Below are positions 23,071 through 33,821 of a stretch of DNA of 64,000 nucleotides, piece after piece. This DNA comes from Monilinia fructicola (Eukaryota > Ascomycota > Leotiomycetes > Helotiales > Sclerotiniaceae). Under the pieces are notes generated by a model. It searched no databases and had not been told where the DNA came from. It saw only the letters and a list, made by a program, of their open reading frames with translations. A program made the position numbers and the translations under genes. Every line of letters starts with the position of its first letter. The stretch's first letter is position 1. The DNA lies in the NCBI GenBank assembly GCA_008692225.1, contig VICG01000002.1, positions 3,298,501-3,362,500 of the forward strand, written 5' to 3'.

Positions 23071-23682
23071 TCATTCATCGTCGTGGATAATGACTCCGAC
23101 CTGTTCTTGTGCCTCTCCAATATTGTTGGTTCCAGCATCCTCATCCTCACCATTTCCCTTGACGTTTGCTTCAATCCTAGGCTTCACCTTTCCTGCCTGT
23201 GCCTCAACAGCACCAGCACCAACACCCGTACCAGGATTCTGACCCTTGCCAGTTTTCTTCTGCCTCTTCTTTTCCCTCTTTTCCCTAGCCTTTCTCGTCT
23301 TTTCCGCATCCTTTTCTTCCCTTTCCTTCTTCTCCCTCTCCCATTGCTCCGCCTCCTCTTCCTTTCTAACCTCCTCATCCATGCTCTTCAGTCTCTCGTA
23401 CTCCCTTCTTCGACTCGCCTTATATACATGGAACTCTCCCGATCCAGCCCCAGCAGAACTTCCCTGCACATTCTGCACGATTTCGGGAACATTTGCGCCT
23501 GCATCTCTTTTTACAGTCAAGGAGGTCGAAGATGGAATTATGATATCGCGATCGGGTGCGGCCATCAATTTGTCGATCTGAGAAGCGGTTTCTGAGCGTG
23601 GAGATATCGCGCGACGCTTGAGGGGGCGTTTGGAACGAGCGTCTGCTGAGGTGGGAATAGATTCGGGGATGTTTTCTGACAT
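23071..23682 (-). CDS. PRKRIP1/DUF1168-family splicing-associated protein
   Basis: A single-exon gene of 203 aa starting at the ATG at 23682 (MSENIPESIP); 24 further codons upstream are open but unlike the family. The diagnostic block GSSAGAGSGEFHVYKASRRR (near residue 90) is the conserved core of DUF1168/PRKRIP1 proteins. After it comes a long highly charged helix (EVRKEEEAEQWEREKKEREE...), expected to form an extended coiled or single alpha-helix, then a low-complexity acidic tail. Human PRKRIP1 is found in the catalytically activated spliceosome, where its long helix bridges components; a nuclear splicing role is inferred by family. Its 3' end lies only 232 bp from the CCT3 stop, in convergent orientation. 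Confidence 0.88.
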   Translation of the reverse strand: MSENIPESIPTSADARSKRPLKRRAISPRSETASQIDKLMAAPDRDIIIPSSTSLTVKRDAGANVPEIVQNVQGSSAGAGSGEFHVYKASRRREYERLKSMDEEVRKEEEAEQWEREKKEREEKDAEKTRKAREKREKKRQKKTGKGQNPGTGVGAGAVEAQAGKVKPRIEANVKGNGEDEDAGTNNIGEAQEQVGVIIHDDE

Positions 23683-24332
23683 GTTTGAGGAGGCTTTAAT
23701 GGTATGAACGAATGGATACCTATGGACTGTGTGTATGAACCAAGACGAAATCAAATGTCGTTTGCTGAGATCCTTCGTGCAGGTAATTCAATTTTGTGAT
23801 TCTGTCACTGAGTAGAGTTTATATTATGATGGTAAGAAGAGCAACTTTAATATTTGTTTTTCCAATGATTATTACAAGTAGGTATTTTAAATATCCATGC
23901 ATCATTCATTCATTGATTGATTCGAAGTTTTGATCACAACAAGGTTTTTGTTTTATTTACCATCAGCCTTGTCTCGGCAGCCCCCTGACTAAATTACTAA
24001 TATCGCCGGTCCGCCTCGCCAAATGTGGAAAAATGGCATTCATACTCTATCCGTCGAAAGATTGATTAACAACATTAACGATAAGACGATAACAAGGGTG
24101 GCAACTTGAAACATCCACACGGTACTTTTATTCCTCAGCATTGTTGCAGACATCTATCTATCTTCACTTATTTTTCTCTGGATTATAAATTCAAAAAAGT
24201 ACAAGAATAAGACAGGCGGCAAACATTTCCTCTAATTTTATTCTACCATCTCTCAAACTCTTCCATACAAAAAGAATCCAAACGCCCATTGGAACCAAAA
24301 CCAAAAGGCTGTGTGCTTCTTGACCTACCAAT
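23683..24332. promoter_or_regulatory. Divergent upstream region, PRKRIP1-like and DET1-like genes
   Basis: 650 bp between two start codons facing away from each other, so it must contain both promoters. Nothing coding is seen. No specific binding site is claimed. Confidence 0.5.
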
Positions 24333-25965
24333 ATGGGAAAACCTCGCATGATCATCTTGATCAGACACGCTCAATCTGAGGGAAATAGTATGTTCCCACA
24401 CTTTTCTCGTCGACAAGGCTGACAGCCTCGTTCTGGATATCTAGCTAACACATCCAGAGAACCGCGATATCCACCAAACTATCCCAGATCACAGAGTAAA
24501 GCTCACCCCTGAAGGCTGGACCCAGGCGCATGAAGCTGGCTTACAACTGCGAAATCTTCTCCGCCCAGATGATACCCTCCACTTCTTCACTTCCCCCTAT
24601 CGAAGGACTCGCGAAACTACAGAAGGTATTCTCTCCACCCTGACCTCCGACTCTCCAGGCCCTTCGCCGTTCCCCAGGCACTCTATAAAAGTCTATGAGG
24701 AACCTCGTCTGCGCGAGCAGGATTTTGGCAACTTTCAACCATGCAGTGCGGAAATGGAAAGGATGTGGCAGGAACGAGCAGATTATGGACACTTTTTCTA
24801 TAGAATCCCGAATGGGGAGAGTGCGGCGGATGCGTATGATAGAGTGAGTGGTTTTAATGAGAGTCTGTGGAGACAATTTGGAGACGATGATTTTGCAAGT
24901 GTTTGTGTTTTAGGTATGTTTTGGTATCTGATTCTTTCCATTCAGCATGTCTAATATGATCGGGTGACAGTTACTCATGGGCTCATGTCCCGCGTCTTTC
25001 TAATGAAATGGTACCATTTCTCCGTCGAGTATTTCGAAGACCTTCGAAACGTTAACCATTGCGAGTTCCTCATCATGCGCAAATCGGATGATTCCGGAAA
25101 ATATATATTGGAGAACCAACTCCGCACATGGTCTCAGCTGAAGCAAGAACGTGCCATTGCTGCCGCTGCCAAGTCCTCCCCATCAACGCCTGAAAATGGG
25201 CAAGCTTCCGAAAAGGACAGAGAGAAGGAGACTAGACTTCTAGGGGCAGGCCGATCTCCCGCAGGATCTTCAAGCCCAATCCCGACACACAAACGATGGG
25301 GTGGTTGTCCGAATGGATGCGATCATGGAAAGCATTACTATAAAAAGGAGAACTCCATGCACGCCATGCAACTAAATGGTCGCCTAATCACATCAGCCAC
25401 CACTTCATCAACGCATGTAGAAACGATTGCATCGCGCCGACCCGCTGCCCGTCGCTGGCAATCATCCTCGGACGAAGAAGAGGATGACCCCCGAGGCAAA
25501 CCAGGTCCACCTGAATTAGATGTCCAAAAGAGTCTTGAAGAAACAGTTAGCAGTCCCGATGGAACACCCAGTTTTATCAGCATAGAGGATCGATTACGCA
25601 GTCGGATTCGGAGCCCCAGTGATCTACTTGGCATACGCCACGGTGGCAGAGATGGAGGCGGGAGTGCTAGCGGTGCAAATAGCGATGCGGAGTTTAGCGC
25701 AGAAGAAGATGCTAGGAAGAGATTGGCTAAAGGAAAGCCTGGAAATAATGGGTTGGCAATTTCAGTGCTATCGCGGAAGCTGAAGCGAGAAGAATCGGAT
25801 GGGATGGGAAAGGGAGTCAAGGCCAACGCCTTAGGAGATCAAAGTGAAGACGGAGATGACGATGCTGGAGGACAGAGTGATGAAGGGGGTGAGCCGAGCC
25901 CCGAACTACTTGAAATTCAACAAGCTGAAAAATTGGACAAAAGTATCGAGGGGAGTGTCTATTAA
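24333..25965 (+). CDS. Histidine phosphatase (phosphoglycerate mutase superfamily), DET1-like, with disordered C-terminal extension
   Basis: Three exons: 24333-24387, 24458-24913 and 24971-25965, giving 501 aa. The N-terminal half is a histidine phosphatase domain: the phospho-acceptor motif LIRHAQSEGN with H12, the SPYRRTRET arginine motif, the EEPRLREQDFGNF acid region, and the second catalytic histidine in VTHGLMSR (about H173). All key residues are present, so it is probably active. The part after about residue 215 is Ser/Glu/Gly-rich and low complexity, far longer than in the yeast homologue. It includes a short CPNGCDHGKHYYKK block with two Cys and two His that might bind metal. Budding-yeast Det1 is linked to intracellular sterol transport; substrate here is unknown. 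Confidence 0.88.
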
Positions 25966-26664
25966 GTCAAAAAGTTGAAGGCTTTTACTTGGATAAAGGA
26001 TTATGGTTCTGAAGTTTCGGATTTCAGATGAAAAGATGTAAGCATCAGGCTTGCTATGTCGCGAGATGAGCTAGATGAGAGGATGACATAGGATGACAAT
26101 ACATCAACAAAGTTAAATTAAATGAATAGACACATCTTTAATACCGAGAGTCTGCCTTTGTGCCTCCCAAAGACGCCCGACCTCTAGGATGATATCAATA
26201 GTTGAAATGGGGTTTCAATAAGAACACTCATGCTGGCTCATATATTCGTCAGACTATCCACCAACCCTCTCAAATCTCATTTTCGTGTGCCAAAATTCGC
26301 TATTCGCACCTATATATTACAATGAAAGACAAGAAGTCGTTGGTGTTTCTCACCTGAAGAATCGTGTCGTATGTAATTGTACCATTGCATAACATTTGTT
26401 ACCGTCAATTGCCAGAGCATTACCTAAAGGCAGGAAGCAAAAGAAAGCGCCCAAAGTTCGTCGATAAAATTCATCACTAGAAATATTCACAATTATTAAG
26501 CTGTTTCCACTCCGCCGTATTGATCCTGCCTTTCCTGACTAAGTAGCATTTTTGATTCGTATCATTGGCTGTATTCGAATGTGTTGTTTCCTTTTGTTGC
26601 TATCCCGGCTGTTCCCCGTGCGCCCACATTCGAGATGGTCTTTGAGAGCAGACTACCAAGGGTA
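25966..26664. other. Convergent 3' intergenic region
   Basis: About 700 bp between the phosphatase stop and the likely end of the pseudokinase gene. No reading frame or repeat stands out; it should contain two transcript ends. Confidence 0.45.
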
Positions 26665-28789
26665 TTAGCCGAAGCTAAGCTCTGCGCGCTAATTGTTAGT
26701 ATAAACACGCTAGCGTAGACCATAACCGCATTGTGAGACCTACCAGCATAAACAGGCGCTTGCCAAGCCTTAGCTTTAGGCTTTGGTTTTCCCTCTCCCG
26801 CGCTTTTGCCTTTGCCGTCGCTACTTTTCCCGCTGCTCGTTTTTGTATTGATGCTAACGCGGTCTCCTTCCTTTCCCTCCTATTGATGATAGAGGCACAC
26901 CATTGTTAATTACCGTTGCTACTCGTTCTACTCCATGTATTACTCCGCCATTACCAAGAGGTAGATTTCCCATCGTATCGCCAGCTACGGAAGCACAGGC
27001 TTCTGCCGCTGCCCTTTGACTGGCCAAGCGTAGTTGATCAAATCCAAAGTTCCACTGGTCTTCTGTAATTCGAGTTTCGCAGTGTATTTCTCCTCGTTCC
27101 GAGATACTATCTCCAGAATTTTCTTTTAGGCCACAATTTTCAGTCAAGATGGCATAAATTCTCTCTTGAACCTCAGTTGCTGTTGGCCTTTCGTTCGGAT
27201 CGGTTGAGAGCATCCGTTGAGAAAGAGCAATCAATTGGGAAACACCTCTGAAGATTTTATCTTCCTTTTTGGTGGCGTCCTTGAGAAGTGTTTTCATCCA
27301 GCTGTCCACTTGTCCTAAGTTTTTATGAAAGCTTGAATCTGGAACTCCACCACCACGACCCAGAGTTTTGTTTTTTGATGATCGATGTGAGGCAAAATTC
27401 CGTGTGGCTCGCTTCATAAGTAATGTAATGATTTCGATAAATATAGCCCCTAAAGAAAATATGTCGGCTTTCTGTGGATCATACCTGCCTATTTTGCTGT
27501 GTCTACTGGTCTGTCCTGGACCAGAGCCTTCTGATTGTGAACCAGTTGAAGCTGTTCGAATAGACGAATAGTCATTTGACAAAGACATTGAAGCGACTTG
27601 AAACATAGATTCGCTCGGAATACCAGCTGATCTGCTAGATGCGGGTGAACGAGATGATACTGATCGAGTATTGGGTAGACTGTAAGTCGAAGGCGTCGGG
27701 CAATGATTCTGTTCGGGAGCAGAATAATCGTAATTCTCCTTGTCAAATCCACTTTTCTCCGCAGGAGGGATGTGTGCAGGGAAGATGCCGGAATCGCCTA
27801 GGAATATGTGATTATCAAGGTCTAACATCACGTTTGAAGGTTTGATGTTGCGATGCGAAAGACCAGTTTTATGGAGAAAGGACAAAGCTCCGGCTAGACA
27901 ATGGAGCCAGTTCAGGATGAGAATACGACGGTCCTGCTTAGCGAGGATCTTTGAACGATTGGGGTATTATCGTAAGGAATGATTTGAGTGAATTAACGTT
28001 TGCTGGCGTCAAGAGTAGATAGCCTTTGTCCTGGTGGATATAAGAAGCCCATAATGAAGTAAGATGTACATGCTCGACCCCTTTCATCGCTTCAATACCC
28101 GAGAGAAATTCTTCGCGTAACATTCGTTCTGGTGAGGTACCTAAGAGTATCCGTCGGCGTAGAAAGACAGTGTCTGGCCTTCCAGGTAAATAGACTTTGT
28201 CAACACTGTTCGGTAACAGGCTAGTTACTGCGCCAGCGGATCTCTTCTCTACCGGCTCCAATGGTACGACTTCTACATCATCGTAGTAAATATGATCGCC
28301 TTTAGCAACATATCTTAGTAGATAGTTGAACTGTCGTTGGAAAAACTTCTTCTCTAGCTTTTCATTTCTGTCGTAGGTCAATTGTAATCTCTCAACTTGA
28401 TCCATGGGTATTGGCAAATCGTCATCGCCCCAAGAATCATCAATGACGCCAAATATCTGATCTGGAACACCTAAGTCCACAAGGATTAAGAATATTCTCT
28501 TGGCCTTTTCTTCAATCCATTCCATATATGTGTCATCAGTCAAGCCATCGCCGAAGCCTAATGGTTCATTTAGACGCTCTTTCTCGTCTGGACGTAATTT
28601 TGAAGACACAAATTGTCGTGTAACGGTAGCTTGGATTCTTTCCTCATCCCACCACATTGTAGGCATGTCATCTAAAATTCCATTTGAGGTCCGGGGGACA
28701 CCAGCACCAGCAAAACTAGCATAAATCTGAGGGTTTGTACTAGCCTGTTGCTTTCGGTTCATAACCATAGAATTTCTTCTGTACTCCAT
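26665..28789 (-). CDS. Kinase-like protein, probable pseudokinase (two apparent frameshifts)
   Basis: Starts at ATG 28789 (MEYRRNSMVM). Residues about 1-200 form an N-terminal region common in fungal kinase-like proteins; then a protein-kinase fold. The catalytic loop reads HRNIKPSNV (27855 leftward), so the usual HRD aspartate is Asn; the next metal motif reads GDSG in place of DFG; YSAPEQ (APE) is kept. The glycine loop and VAIK lysine are not recognisable. This points to a pseudokinase. The frame breaks twice: near 27950-27952, where one fewer A (coding strand) joins PQSFK to ILAKQDRRILILNW, and near 26872-26874, where one fewer A continues as GDRVSINTKTSSG...WQAPVYA into a 3' intron 26743-26689 with a TACTAAC branch site (26695-26701). 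The last exon ends at about 26675 or 26665 depending on the acceptor used. Confidence 0.75.
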
Positions 28790-31332
28790 GGCTGGAGGCT
28801 CTATGAAGTGATTCAAGTTGATATTGATTGAGTGTGGGGATAAGACTGTTTGTTATGATTGGTTGATGGAAAGTTAATGATAACGAGCTGTATATGATTT
28901 ATTGGACGCGGGGGTGAAGGATAGGATGGCGATGACAAAAACGTGAGGCAGCCCCAGTTAAGAAGCATATATTCCACTTTTCATTGATCGTTTGTGTGAG
29001 ACGGAAAGTCCTGTGGAAGATTTAGTGGGTTCAAGAGAGTCAAATGCAATCTCGAATTGCATGAACTGCTTGATAGCGTGATGTATCGAGTTTATTGAAA
29101 AGAGTAAGTAAAATTGCTTTATCGCTATCCTTGCAAATTGTTCGGCTGCTAAGGTATAGCGCTCCTTTGACAGAAGATATTTAGTGAGACAAGCTCTATT
29201 TGCGTATAGAGAAATCACCGAGGCGATCTGAGGTCTTGGTTGGTATCTGAAGTATGCAGTATCGTGTGGTTGAATTGTTTTGGTTAATTAGGCAGCCGGA
29301 GGAGCCCGGTTTGCAGTTTGTTTGGACAAAATCAATGTTGTACGTAGCGACAGATGACATTTGCAAACTATGAATCATCTAGACGGTAAGAATGGATCTC
29401 AGATAGCTGCATTGAAATGACAGATCATGTTTGGGTATGACTTGTAAATGAGCTGTACCATCACCTTCTTGGCGGAGTTGAAGAAATCCGAGATGCAAAA
29501 AGCCCGCTGATGAGAACTCGATGTCGAGATCAATTTTGCCACGAGGAGTTTCTGCGGTTATCTACTGGAATGACAATGCCAATGCCATGTTGCTGGAGGC
29601 TGCCTCGTTGCATGCGGAGTATATGATTAGCGGCGGTCCTCCAATAAATCACTCTTAGCTTTATTTCGCGAAATGGGACTTTGGTACTCCCCCTTCTCTT
29701 GAGACTATCGAAAGATACTGCGCGAGAGTCTGGAAGGATCTCTTTATTGGCGTTCTTTTGGTTGCGGGGGAAGACGTCTCGTGTTTGATTTGTTCAAATA
29801 AACTTGGGATATGTCTGCTTCAATTTTGGTGCAGATGGTTCCGAGGTCACAGCAAGCTTAGACAATAAACGGATGGTGGGTGGGGCCACAGAAATATGGG
29901 TGGGTGGTCGGTCGATCATGAGTTTCGCATGGGGCCCCAACAATAAGTAATCTCGCAGGGCTGAGCAGTATGATAGCTTTCAGACTCATTGCTGTCATGG
30001 AAGTATGGTATCAGTCAGAATCTGAATTTGAATCCTAATCCAAATCAAAGGATATCAAACTCCTCCCTATAAACCACTCTCTCTTGGTTGGTATGAGGAT
30101 GGAAAAGATCAACAAAGTGTTCAGTTGTGATACTGTTCCACGTCCAGAGCCGAGGCCCTATCTCCGGGTATTTATGTGATACCCCACGAAACACATGTTG
30201 ATGGGGCTTCTTGATAGGTATAGAATTTCCGATTAAGAGGAAATTGACATTATCTATTGGAACAACAGGATCAAGCTTTACCTGGCGGCTCATCATGCCG
30301 GTACTGGAGTAGTGTCAGTCAAGCACTTCAGTATAAAGATGGCAGATCCCAATGTATGGTCTGAAAATACAAAACCTTGATGAGGTACTCGGAATGAGAC
30401 CGGGTTAAGTTCAGTCATACGACAGTCAATGAACATACGGATGGATGTGTATTACGGGAGGTTGGTAAAAGATATCTATGCGATCAGCCGTCGCTAATGT
30501 GTATCTTGAAGACAAGCTGAACCATAGCGGCGACCTGACATTATTGGAATTTCGGATTTTCCGTAAGAGACCAATTGATAGTCTGTGGCCTCCCGTTCCG
30601 AGTATGTAAAAATGGAAAAAGAATGAAGGTTATTCTACCTAGGTAGTTGAAATTCCAATACCTGCATTCTTTTTTTCCAACTTCCACGGAAGTGTTGTAT
30701 GAGAGGTACTGTTGGTGTGAGAAATGGAACAAATGCAATACAAAGGAATTGCCGTCTTGCTCTTGATTGTAGAAGTATAGGGAAACTTTTCTTTTTCGTT
30801 CTTGGGGAGGGGGAGGGGGAGGGGGGAATGGACTTCTTGCTGTCGCTCTCTGCACTCTTGCCCTCTTGCCTAAAACAGATGACACGTGATAGAGCACAAC
30901 ATGCCTTCCCAATTCATCTCACTAATGTATGTATCTGCTAGGTTTATTTCAAGTACATGAATGTCACTGCTTGATTGATCATTGAATTGATATATAATAT
31001 GTTTTTTCTTGAATATGACATACTTGACCTTGACGGCTGCTGCACATCGTGGGCAAAAGACAAAATCTAATGTAACAGTCTTACCAATCTGGTATCATTA
31101 TCCCCCACCGTTACCAATAACTCATCCAAGATGCAAAATATCAAACCAAGGGTATCAATTTCCATCCAATATCGTCTGGTTTCATTACCAGATTCACCCA
31201 AGCCATGCCATAACGCCAACGCTAAAACACCAACATCCTTTGGCCTTCGAAGCGACCAATGAATGTAACCCGCACTCCAAGCTTTAGTTCGATACGTCAG
31301 ACATGGATAACACAATGCGATCGGTAGTTCCT
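28790..31332. other. Intergenic, no supported gene
   Basis: About 2.5 kb upstream of the pseudokinase gene without a convincing gene. A stretch near 29460-29660 has a few protein-like codons (VYWNDNANAMLLEA) but is closed by stops and has no start or splice context. A G-rich run lies at 30806-30830. Promoter sequence for the pseudokinase lies at the left end. Confidence 0.45.
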
Positions 31333-31390
31333 CTACTGGGCCACGCCTCCTTGAAAGCTGTCGAATGACTGAATTTGAGCCCTCAAACCA

Positions 31391-31759
31391 TCATTGATGA
31401 GATCCAAGCAAAGTCGAGATGCTGTGAATGTGTGAGCCTATGTTACATCTCACTTCAAGATTATACTGACGTCTAGGAACTTCCTCAATAAGCCAGCCAT
31501 TTTCTAAAGCTTCTACTGCAGCTTCCAATCGCGCTGATTGATAACAATGATATTCCTTCTGCAACGCCAACATTCTTTCCCAGCATTCTGCATCAGACTC
31601 TTTCGGACTCGCCAAGACCCGTGACCTCATTATATCCGGAAGTCCATTCAAAGGTTGTGCGAGCGGTGAAAAGCTTCGAGTGTCCCTTTCAGGCGTGGAT
31701 GGTGTGCTGCGGACTTCGCTGTCACAGCTTCCTTCTCGTGAAGATTGTGTTGAAGACAT
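31391..31759 (-). CDS. Small protein of unknown function
   Basis: From ATG 31759 (MSSTQSSREG) a frame of 122 codons runs to 31391. The first half is Ser/Thr/Pro-rich (RSTPSTPERDTRSFSP); the second half (CWERMLALQKEYHCYQSARLEAAVEALE) looks like one long amphipathic helix. I do not recognise a family. The last 20 or so codons look less protein-like. A possible alternative end is splicing after QYNL to KAQIQSFDSFQGGVAQ with a stop at 31333-31335, but the acceptor would be TTTGAG, so this is weak. The helix-rich, charged composition is the main reason to believe it is a gene. Confidence 0.45.
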   Translation of the reverse strand: MSSTQSSREGSCDSEVRSTPSTPERDTRSFSPLAQPLNGLPDIMRSRVLASPKESDAECWERMLALQKEYHCYQSARLEAAVEALENGWLIEEVPRRQYNLEVRCNIGSHIHSISTLLGSHQ

Positions 31760-33720
31760 GATTGACCGATATCTAATCCACGTGATTGTGATGGTGGGAA
31801 GATCGAAGAATGATGGTAATTTGTTACGAAGTATAGTATTGATTTTCGGGAAAGCCAAAAGCATGTTCCAAAGTGAGGATTGGAAAGTATAGCATCAAGC
31901 AAAGTAAAGTAGAACGACTCAACATGGCCATCACTTACCTTTATATGCCTATGAGAATTTTTTGATTGCGTATCCACTCCCGAATGTCCCGAGCTTTTTA
32001 GGGCACATTGATGACCACAGCCTAAATCATTCTCTCATTTCATTGCATGAATGGAATAGTAAATGCCGGAGTATGGTTTATAGCTTATTTTGTTGACCAA
32101 TGATCACCAGGCGCACCAACCGAAAAGCGTATGACAGCAGATGCGGATAAGCAGATAAAATGACTCAGGCTATTGCAGGCTTGCAGGCCATCTAGACCTT
32201 AGACAAATTGGGGGGGTTGTTGCGGAAGCTGTTTGGGTTGTCAGCGGTTAGGATGTTACACTGAGGAGAGTGGTTCAGTCCAACGGTCTACTCAGAGTCA
32301 ATGAGATGATTATGGCGAATTCATGGAGTGATCAAAAGAACCGATACTGCAGTATCATCTTCATCTCAAATGTTTAAGATTTGTGCTTGGATGATGTTTG
32401 AAGACGACGGGAGCCAAGGATGCAGGACGATTTGCATGCATGTTTTTCGGTAAATGAGATTTTTGAGTGGGGGGGACCGTCCAGCCATTATTCTTCGAGA
32501 ACATGACTTTTATCATGACACCACCACGAACAAGCTTTTTTTGAGTTTTTGAATATCCACAACAGGATACAAGTGGTCATGATCAGACCCATACAGATGA
32601 TCTCGGTATGATTTTTCTACTGTACAGTACAGGATGAAACTGACTAGTTCAGACCAGAAAAAAAGGTTTACCGTCTGGGACAACTCTATTACCAATATTT
32701 GCGCCTGTCAGATTTCGAGTCACAACGACGAGAACTTCGACGCCACGAATATAAGGATCCAGTGTGCTCAGTAAGTGCCATACCTAGTCTCCGACTTTAT
32801 GATACCGAAACACTCATCCTCTTGCATACGGTCCAGTACTTACTGTACAGTACAGTACAGAGATGCATGCAATACTCGGTTCACATATCACGCCACACGG
32901 CATGTGTTTTGCAGATCCGCAAATGGGCAGCATGCACGCCAATTTTTCCTCCCAAAAAGCTGATAAAGTATTGTACTTCCCGAAGAACTTCCGGTCTACG
33001 AAAACAAATAACACTGAAGTCGTTGCCAGGGAATCGATGTGATGGTTTCATATACCAGGATGTATCTATCCGTCCAATTAAACCTCTGCCTGATACAGTA
33101 CGGTGGCTCTGGGTTTGAATTTTCGATCGCCTTTGCATTAACCTCGACACGAACTTCGACGTCATGATTGATTGTGCTTTTTAAACGTTTTTGGTATGAA
33201 TCAATTCTTCAACACAGCGAGGTTTGATAATATTATTGCATGAAGACATGTTGAGATGAACTTGACGAAGAATTTCACTGGAACTATGCCTTATGTTTCC
33301 CCCTATCCATCTTATTAGTCAAAGCTAATATTGACTTGAGCCTAGTGGCTGCCCAACTTGGAACCGGTTTAGCGAGCTGGTTCTTTATTTTTGTTTTTTT
33401 TTCCTTCGCCTTGAACAATTTTAAGGCTGTAGTGGATGGGGAAGATAAAAAAACTTTTACAAACCGATCCCAGCCCAACGGGCGGGATCTACTAAATATG
33501 TGCCGGACAATTAACCCTTGTTTTTCTGTGACTACCAGGACATAATCGAGTGGTTACATTTTCAGATCAATTTGTTTGGATCATGCCCAGGTGGTGTTTA
33601 AAAGCGTGGCTTGGGATGAACAAAAGAACCTTGGAAGTGTCAAACAAAATTCGCTCTTACATCACCATCAAGCACATATATAAAACGAACACTCGAAGAG
33701 AATGAGGAACCAAAAGGTTA
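31760..33720. other. Intergenic, no supported gene
   Basis: About 2 kb without a supported gene. CTGTACAGTACAG-type short palindromic runs occur near 32620-32635 and 32840-32862. Several frames of 60-140 codons exist on both strands but overlap one another and lack any motif. Confidence 0.45.
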
Positions 33721-33821
33721 TTCCGGTACGGGGAATTGAACCCCGGTCTCCCGCGACCTGATTTGAAGCTGTGATTGCTTTCAATGAGAGGCGGAAATGC
33801 TAGCCACTACACCATGCCGGA
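33721..33821 (-). tRNA. tRNA-Glu (anticodon CUC), intron-containing
   Basis: On the minus strand the gene starts TCCGGCATGGTGTAGTGGCT at 33821. The anticodon arm is TCCGC-CTCTCA(C)-GCGGG, giving loop C-U-CUC-A-C and anticodon CUC. It is split by a 29-nt intron (33784-33756) placed exactly one base 3' of the anticodon, the canonical nuclear tRNA intron site. The T arm is CGGGG-TTCAATT-CCCCG and the discriminator base is A; no CCA is encoded. Exons total 72 nt. In the acceptor stem, pair 6-67 is C opposite A, a mismatch; the other six pairs are sound. Identity follows from the anticodon and from close similarity to fungal tRNA-Glu. Confidence 0.93.

Noticed and set aside
24097..24104. GGTGGCAA, close to the yeast proteasome element GGTGGCAAA
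   Set aside because: Last base differs, it lies between two genes unrelated to the proteasome, and an eight-base match by chance is expected in 64 kb.
27950..28020. An intron in the kinase domain instead of a frameshift
   Set aside because: The only usable GT..AG pair is 49 nt long with a poor donor and would remove the conserved NSLKSFL segment.
32699..33118. 139-codon plus-strand frame
   Set aside because: Composition is not protein-like, several other frames overlap it, and it includes CTGTACAGTACAG repeats; no family is recognisable.
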